DNA of 64,000 nucleotides from the NCBI RefSeq assembly GCF_900090315.1, contig NZ_FMHZ01000002.1, positions 5,178,501 through 5,242,500 of the forward strand. The letters run 5' to 3'. The notes below the pieces were generated by a model that searched no databases, was not told where the DNA came from, and worked only from the letters and a program-made list of their open reading frames with translations. Below, in pieces: positions 59,183 through 64,000 of the stretch. The position numbers and the translations under genes are program-made. The stretch is from Micromonospora citrea. GTDB lineage: Bacteria > Actinomycetota > Actinomycetes > Mycobacteriales > Micromonosporaceae. How positions within the stretch are numbered: the first letter of the stretch is position 1; each line of letters begins with the position of its first letter.

Positions 59183-62100
59183 GTGCCCGACACGCTCAGC
59201 TACGCCGACGCCGTACGCCTGCTCGGCGGGGAGAAGAGCAGGTTCGTCGACTGGTTCGACAGGCTGACCGGCTGGTCGCTGCTCGGCGCCTCCGCCGCCG
59301 GCGTCCCGGGCGCGCTGGGCATCTTCGACGCGAAGGCGGAGTTCGTCCGGCTCGGCCACGAGCTGGTGCGCGGCGTGGTCGAGAAGCGCTCCGGCCTGTC
59401 CCGGTACGGCCGGACGCAGCGGCTGGAGGCGGCGCACGCGGTGATCGCGGTGACCGCGTTCTTCGAGGCGCTCGACGAGATCGACCTGCCCTTCGACGTG
59501 GCGGGCGCCCGGATCGGCAAGGCCGAGCAGTTGTCGCTGGCCGGCGCGGGCGCGGTGCACGAGGCGGCTGTCACCGACGCGTTCTTCGCCACCACCGCGC
59601 CCCTGCCCGGCCCGCACCTGCCCTGTCCGGCGTTGCGGCACGCCCTGGTCGCCCACTACGACGTGCTCGTCAACCGGCTGCTGCACTTCCTGCGCGGCCT
59701 GGCCGTGTGGGAGGCCACCGACGAGGGGCGGCGACGGGCGACGGAGGAGGGGCTGCTCCGGCTGCCCGCGGCCGCCGCAGACCGGCACCGGGACCTGCTC
59801 ACCCGGCTCGCGGTCGACTTTTCCGAGGTGTCGTTCTGGATCGGCCTGCACGAGCACGAGGCGACCCGGGAGCAGGTCCGTGCCCTGTCGACGGGGCTGG
59901 CCGAGATGCGGCAGGCCCTCGCCTCGCTCTCCACCGGCCGCTCGCCCGACGACCGTCGCGCGGCGCTGGCCGCGGCGTACACGGCCGAGCTGGGGCGGCC
60001 GATCATCTCGTCCGGGGACGTGCCGGCCGGGCTGACGGTGCCCACGCTCGGCCAGGCGTACGTGCCGCCGCTGTGCCGGATCGAGGAGCTGCTCGCCGAC
60101 GCGCGGCCGAGCGACGAGGCGTGGTGGGACGAGCGGCCGCTGCGGAACGACCTGTGGCAGTCCCTGGTCGTACACCTCACCTCGCCAAACGCCGTCCGGG
60201 CCCCGCTGCTGGTGCTGGGCCAACCGGGCTCCGGGAAGTCCGTGCTGACCCGGGTCGTCGCCGCGCAGCTGCCGGCCGCCGACTTCATGGCGGTGCGGGT
60301 GGTGCTGCGGGACGTCTACGCCGCCGGGGAGCTCCAGGACCAGATCGAGCAGGCGGTCCGCAACGACACCGGCGAGCGGGTGGACTGGCCCGCGCTGTCC
60401 CGGTCGGCCGGCGACGCGCTGCCGGTCGTGCTGCTCGACGGTTTCGACGAGCTGCTCCAGGCCACCGGGGTCAGCCAGACCGACTACCTGCGCCGGGTGG
60501 CGTCCTTCCAGCGCCGAGAGGCCGACCAGGGGCGACCGGTGGCGGTGCTGGTGACCAGCCGCACCAGCGTCGCCGACCGGGCCCAGCCCCCGCCCGGCAC
60601 GGTGGCGGTGCGGCTGGAGCCGTTCGACGACGACCAGGTGAGGGCCTGGATCGCCACCTGGAACCGGGTCAACACCGTGGCGTTCCGGGCGACCGGCGGG
60701 CGGCCCCTGGAGCCGGCGACGGTGCTGGTCCACCGCGAGCTGGCCGCGCAGCCGCTGCTGCTGCTGATGCTGGCGCTCTACGACGCCGAGGGCAACGACC
60801 TGCGGTCGGCGGGCGAGCTGCGCCGGAGCGAGCTCTACGAGCGCCTGCTGCGCAGCTTCGCCCGGCGGGAGGTCGTCAAGCACCGGCCGGGCCTGTCCGA
60901 GCGGGAGCTGGGCCGGGCGACGGAGGACGAGCTTCGCAGGCTGTCGATCGTGGCGTTCGGCATGTTCAACCGGGGCGTCCAGTGGATCACCGAGAACGAC
61001 TTCGAGGCGGATCTCGCCGCGCTGCCGTTCCTGGGTAGCCGCCCGGCGCCCGTCTCGACCGACGGAAATCTCCGCACGCCGCTGCGAGCTGCCGAGATCG
61101 TTCTCGGCCGCTTCTTCTTCGTGCACCGCTCACAGGCGACGCGGGACGACACCCGATACCGGACGTACGAGTTCCTGCACGCCACCTTCGGCGAGTTCCT
61201 GATCGCCCGGACGACCGCGCTGGTGCTGGGCGACCTGGCGGCCCGGGAGGCGAGCGCCCTGCTGGGAGCCACGCCGACGGACGACGACCCGCTGCACGCC
61301 CTGCTGTCCTTCGCGGCACTGACCGGACGCACCCCGATCGTCACCTTCCTCACCGAGATCCTGACGTCCTGGGACGAGAGCCGGCGGGACGCCGTCGTCG
61401 ACATGCTGTTGCGGCTGTTCCGGGGGGTGTGCGATCGGCGACCGGCTCGGCACTTCGAGTCGTACCAGCCCCGGCGGTTGTCGGTCCCGGCACGCCACGC
61501 CCTGTACGGCGTGAACCTGCTCGTGCTGCTTCTCGCGGCGACCGGGCAGCTGCGGGGGGCCGAGCTCCATCCGGACAGCGGCGACGGGGTGTCCGGGTGG
61601 AACCGGCAGGCTCTCTTCTGGCGTTCCCAGCTCAGCTACGGCGAGTACGACAGCCTCCTGAGCGTCGTGCGGGTCAGCCGGACGTGGACGGGGACCCGAA
61701 GAGATCTCGTCCTCTCGCTCCGGGAGGGCCGGGAGGAGCCGCCCCCACCGGCGAACGATCCTCGCTGGTTCATCGCCGCAATCAGGGACGACGGCCCTGC
61801 GGAGGACGCGGAGAGCTACTACCTGACGACCGGAACCGACTTCGCCCTTCTCGCCCGGACCGCCCACTTCGAGTGCGACCCGGACCTCGACACGGCGCTG
61901 CACGCGCTGGGACCGCTGGGCGACCCGCTCGACGCGCTCGACGGCTTCTGGACGTTCACGGACGGCGATCGGTCGGAAGCCCGGCTTCTGCTCGACGTGT
62001 CGCTCCTTCCGATCCTCGGCGCGAAGGTTCCGCAGCGGGAACGGGAGCGGGCCTACGAACGCCTGCTGGCCACCGTGGACGAGGAGGACGAGGTGCCGCA

Positions 62101-62518
62101 GCCACCGGTGGCGAGGTTCGTGCTGGATCGGATCTCGACCGACCCCGAGTTGTCCGCCGAGTTCGTCGCCGATGTGCTGGGTCGTCTCCAACGGGACGCG
62201 ACGATCGTCGGCTCTCTCCTGACGTCGGCCGCCCGCTGCGTCCTCGCCTTCCTCGGCCGCGACCCGCAGACCGACCTCAGGCTGGGTGAGCAGGTCGACG
62301 GCCTGATCGCCGGCGCGCGTTGGTTCGCCGCCGCCGGCGGCCGTCGGCTCGACTGGCTGGGCATCGACACCGCGGAGCTGGTGGTCCGCACCTACGAGGC
62401 GGGCGTTCGGCGGTATCCGGTGTCGGTGGCCGAGGCGGAGAGCTTCCGCACCCGGCACGGTTCCCACCGCCCAGACCTGGTTGCGCGGATGCGTCCGCTC
62501 GCCGACCCGGCCGAATAG
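59183..62518 (+). CDS. NACHT-domain STAND NTPase (candidate anti-phage protein)
   Basis: An 1111-residue protein. Residues 1-about 230 are a helical domain starting LSYADAVRLLGGEKSRFVDWF and including GIFDAKAEFVRLGHELV and AAHAVIAVTAFFEALDEIDLP; this resembles the NNH7-type N-terminal domain of actinobacterial NACHT proteins. The NACHT core has Walker A GQPGSGKS at residues 346-353 and Walker B VVLLDGFDELL near 415, then arginine-rich LVTSRTS. Residues about 640-1111 are helical with EFLHATFGEFLIAR, a conserved NACHT winged-helix end, and no canonical repeats. Such proteins sense phage or stress and trigger cell death or arrest. GGAGGAG lies before GTG 59183. No separate effector gene is adjacent. 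Confidence 0.88.
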   Translation: MPDTLSYADAVRLLGGEKSRFVDWFDRLTGWSLLGASAAGVPGALGIFDAKAEFVRLGHELVRGVVEKRSGLSRYGRTQRLEAAHAVIAVTAFFEALDEIDLPFDVAGARIGKAEQLSLAGAGAVHEAAVTDAFFATTAPLPGPHLPCPALRHALVAHYDVLVNRLLHFLRGLAVWEATDEGRRRATEEGLLRLPAAAADRHRDLLTRLAVDFSEVSFWIGLHEHEATREQVRALSTGLAEMRQALASLSTGRSPDDRRAALAAAYTAELGRPIISSGDVPAGLTVPTLGQAYVPPLCRIEELLADARPSDEAWWDERPLRNDLWQSLVVHLTSPNAVRAPLLVLGQPGSGKSVLTRVVAAQLPAADFMAVRVVLRDVYAAGELQDQIEQAVRNDTGERVDWPALSRSAGDALPVVLLDGFDELLQATGVSQTDYLRRVASFQRREADQGRPVAVLVTSRTSVADRAQPPPGTVAVRLEPFDDDQVRAWIATWNRVNTVAFRATGGRPLEPATVLVHRELAAQPLLLLMLALYDAEGNDLRSAGELRRSELYERLLRSFARREVVKHRPGLSERELGRATEDELRRLSIVAFGMFNRGVQWITENDFEADLAALPFLGSRPAPVSTDGNLRTPLRAAEIVLGRFFFVHRSQATRDDTRYRTYEFLHATFGEFLIARTTALVLGDLAAREASALLGATPTDDDPLHALLSFAALTGRTPIVTFLTEILTSWDESRRDAVVDMLLRLFRGVCDRRPARHFESYQPRRLSVPARHALYGVNLLVLLLAATGQLRGAELHPDSGDGVSGWNRQALFWRSQLSYGEYDSLLSVVRVSRTWTGTRRDLVLSLREGREEPPPPANDPRWFIAAIRDDGPAEDAESYYLTTGTDFALLARTAHFECDPDLDTALHALGPLGDPLDALDGFWTFTDGDRSEARLLLDVSLLPILGAKVPQRERERAYERLLATVDEEDEVPQPPVARFVLDRISTDPELSAEFVADVLGRLQRDATIVGSLLTSAARCVLAFLGRDPQTDLRLGEQVDGLIAGARWFAAAGGRRLDWLGIDTAELVVRTYEAGVRRYPVSVAEAESFRTRHGSHRPDLVARMRPLADPAE

Positions 62519-62625
62519 CGGCCGGTTCGGCCGGAAACACCGACAGGACGGTGTCGTGGAGGGGGCGGAGGCTTTCTCCCGACGACGCCGGCCGAGGGGG
62601 CCGGCGTGCGAACGGGAGGCGAGAG

Positions 62626-63000
62626 ATGTCCGCGATCACCAGCGGGGTCAACTGGTTCGAGGTCGGCACCGACCGGCCGGAGGAGACCAGGCGGTTCTAC
62701 ACGGAGTTGTTCGGCTGGGCGTACGGCGAGCAGGGCACGCCCGAGGAGCCCTACCAGGTGGTCGAGCCGGGGCCGGAGGGCTCCATCCAGGGCGGGATCC
62801 GCGAGATTCGCGGGGCGGGCCCGAACTACGCGGTCTTCTACGTGCAGGTGGCCGACGTGGCGCAGACCTGCCGGCAGGCGGAGTCGGCGGGCGGCAGGGT
62901 GCTGGTGCCGGCGACAGAGAACCACAACGGGCTCACCTTCGCCCACCTGCACGACCCGGCCGGCAACCTGATCGGCGTCTACAGCCCGCCCGGGGCCTGA
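62626..63000 (+). CDS. VOC family (glyoxalase-like) protein
   Basis: A 124-residue protein with one VOC-type fold of two beta-alpha-beta-beta-beta modules: NWFEVGTDRPEETRRFYTELFGW, then FYVQVADVAQTCRQAESAGG and TFAHLHDPAGNLIGVY. Metal-ligand residues (His, Glu) typical of glyoxalases are partly absent, so activity is uncertain. GGGAGG is eight bases before ATG 62626. Co-directional with the NACHT gene, 107 bases apart. Confidence 0.85.
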   Translation: MSAITSGVNWFEVGTDRPEETRRFYTELFGWAYGEQGTPEEPYQVVEPGPEGSIQGGIREIRGAGPNYAVFYVQVADVAQTCRQAESAGGRVLVPATENHNGLTFAHLHDPAGNLIGVYSPPGA

Positions 63001-63003
63001 CCC

Positions 63004-63208
63004 GGTCCGCCGTCCGCCCCGGCCGGATCCGCCGCGTGCGTCGGTGTCGGTCCGCCGTCCGCCCCGGCCGGATCCGCCGCGTGCGTCGGCGTCGGTCCGC
63101 CGTCCGCCCCGGCCGGATCCGCCGCGTGCGTCGGTGTCGGTCCGCCGTCCGCCCCGGCCGGATCCGCCGCGCGCGTCGGCGTCGGATCGCCGTCCGCCCC
63201 GGCCGGTT
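63004..63208. repeat. 45-bp tandem repeat, about 4.5 copies
   Basis: Copies start at 63004, 63049, 63094, 63139 and 63184 (partial), each beginning GGTCCGCCGTCCGCCC (last with a change). Copies differ by one to three bases. They fill the space after the VOC stop; no spacers separate them. Confidence 0.95.
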
Positions 63209-63224
63209 CGCCGGGGCGGACGGC
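63189..63224. terminator. Terminator-like hairpin in the last repeat
   Basis: 14-bp stem GCCGTCCGCCCCGG (63189-63202) with CCGGGGCGGACGGC (63211-63224), loop of eight bases, between the VOC gene and the convergent secreted-protein gene. It may end transcription from both sides. Confidence 0.7.
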
Positions 63225-63230
63225 GTGCGG

Positions 63231-63701
63231 TCACCTGCCGGCCGGGCCGCCGCGACCGCCCGGGCCGGGCAGGACGCCGGCCTCGGCGGCGGCGCTGACG
63301 GCGTCCGCCTGCTCCTGGGTGAGCTTGCCGTCCTCGACGGCCTGCGCCAGGCGTTCCTTCAGCGCGGCCCGACGGTCGGCGGAGTCGCCCTTCTCGGGCC
63401 GGTCGCCCTTGTCGCCCCTACCGGGCCGGTCGGCCGGCTTGTGCTCCTCGCGCAGCTTCTTCAGCGCTGCCGTGACCTTGTCGGTGTCGACGCCCAGCTC
63501 CTTGGCCAGCTTCTCGGCGAACTCCGCCTGCCGGTCGGCCCGCTGCTGCTGGCGGTCGCCGTCCTCGGTGGTGCTGGCGCTCGGCGTCGGGGTGGCGCCG
63601 TCCGCGGCGAACGCGACCGTCGGGGCCGCGACGCCCACGCCGAGTACGCCGGCCGCGGCCAGCCCGGCCAGCAGGTGCTTCTTCCTCATCGTGCGGGACA
63701 C
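63231..63701 (-). CDS. Small secreted protein
   Basis: A 156-residue exported protein. The signal peptide is MRKKHLLAGLAAAGVLGVG ending in AFAAD. The mature part has a helical, highly charged centre (RADRQAEFAEKLAKELGVDTDKVTAALKKLREEH; RRAALKERLAQAVEDGKLTQEQADAVSAAAE), as in small secreted actinobacterial proteins with EF-hand-like or Spy-like helices. Function unknown. GTG 63701 has GGAGG upstream; ATG 63713 and ATG 63689 are possible. Confidence 0.7.
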   Translation of the reverse strand: MSRTMRKKHLLAGLAAAGVLGVGVAAPTVAFAADGATPTPSASTTEDGDRQQQRADRQAEFAEKLAKELGVDTDKVTAALKKLREEHKPADRPGRGDKGDRPEKGDSADRRAALKERLAQAVEDGKLTQEQADAVSAAAEAGVLPGPGGRGGPAGR

Positions 63702-63898
63702 GTCGTCCTCCATCTGGTCGGTGGTGGTGCGAAGACCTCACCTACAGTGACCAGTCGGGCTGGGTGGAAGCCGTGGCGAGCCTGTCAGCGAGCTGGCAAT
63801 CCGGGGCGCCCGAGCGGACAAACGGGTTGCATCGGCGCGCGGGGACGGCGAGGGTGGACGATCGGCACGGCCCCGCCGGGGCTGTAAGGTAACGGAAG

Positions 63899-64000
63899 GT
63901 GACCCTCTTGACGACCTCCGCGAAGATCCGGGAAGTCCCGCTGGCCGGTGCGGGCACCGGCCCGTACGCCGTCACGGTCGGCCCCGACGGCGCGCTGTGG
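63899..64000 (+). CDS. Streptogramin B lyase-like protein (3' partial)
   Basis: The first 34 residues of a gene that runs off the window. KIREVPLAGAGTGPYAVTVGPDGALW matches the first blade of the Vgb-type beta-propeller family, whose members include virginiamycin B lyase. Catalytic residues would lie later. GTG 63899 has an AAGG about ten bases upstream. Confidence 0.7.
   Translation, partial: MTLLTTSAKIREVPLAGAGTGPYAVTVGPDGALW

Noticed and set aside
63004..63208. CRISPR array suggested by regular 45-bp repeats
   Set aside because: The copies are directly joined with no unique spacers, and no cas gene is visible.

Overview
The window is very GC-rich, with dense genes, many GTG starts and strong third-position G/C. 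Protein families (DUF3052, one-cysteine AhpE, GlnA2, F420-dependent NADP reductase, mycothiol-type DinB, DUF3040, Rrf2, ECF sigma, LPVTG surface protein) point to an actinobacterium, most likely Micromonosporaceae (Micromonospora-like). That assignment is inference from gene content. A core backbone is recognisable: E1 dehydrogenase C-terminus - DUF3052 - AhpE - tRNA-Val at the left, then Nif3 - zinc-ribbon - RNase H/phosphatase and rnpB in the middle, then panB - nadE - glnA2 at the right. The same families cluster in Mycobacterium tuberculosis around Rv2222c-Rv2241, so this looks like a conserved actinobacterial chromosomal region expanded by accessory blocks.

Layout. 1-1700: E1 partial gene, DUF3052, AhpE, tRNA-Val(TAC). 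1.9-6 kb: minus-strand accessory genes (ankyrin-DUF1963, an orphan protein, DoxX, a secreted triple-repeat protein). 6.1-8.0 kb: an unusual ECF sigma factor that carries its own zinc-finger, membrane anchor and outside domain. 8.1-16 kb: hydrolase, lipoprotein, SDR, polysaccharide pyruvyl transferase, DinB, PfkB kinase and a large Tat-exported tachylectin/DMFase-like protein. 16.2-21 kb: SNF2 ATPase with overlapping SWIM protein, DUF3040. 21.4-27.8 kb: a five-gene run (DUF1800, DUF1501, ferric-reductase-like flavocytochrome, FMN-binding protein, ApbE) that reads as an export/electron-transfer unit. 28-32.8 kb: GlxA regulator with a DJ-1 protein, a Prim-Pol-like protein, and a HTH-TPR regulator paired with a flavoprotein. 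33-38.8 kb: Nif3, zinc-ribbon, RNase H/phosphatase, DUF3311 plus sodium symporter, TSUP exporter.

39-41.5 kb: rnpB followed by a lower-GC island. It holds IS701-like transposon debris with CTAG-flanked ends, an internally deleted 261-bp element, and two tandem paralogous small beta-rich proteins. 41.6-49.8 kb: a chimeric aminoglycoside-phosphotransferase-like gene, small unknowns, an LPVTG surface protein, AraC regulator, nucleotidyltransferase, NUDIX, and a histone-H1-like protein whose 3' end is triplicated. 49.8-58.3 kb: RNB ribonuclease, F420 reductase, RidA, a transporter remnant, Rrf2, panB, nadE, glnA2, DUF350. 58.4-63.7 kb: a WYL regulator, a large stand-alone NACHT ATPase (candidate anti-phage gene), a VOC protein, a 45-bp tandem repeat and a small secreted protein. 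The window ends inside a streptogramin-lyase-like gene.

The best candidates for under-described biology are the NACHT gene set between a WYL regulator and a VOC protein (59183-62518), the membrane-tethered sigma factor (6150-8018) with its divergent secreted neighbour, and the IS-bounded island carrying paired beta-sandwich proteins (40042-41452).
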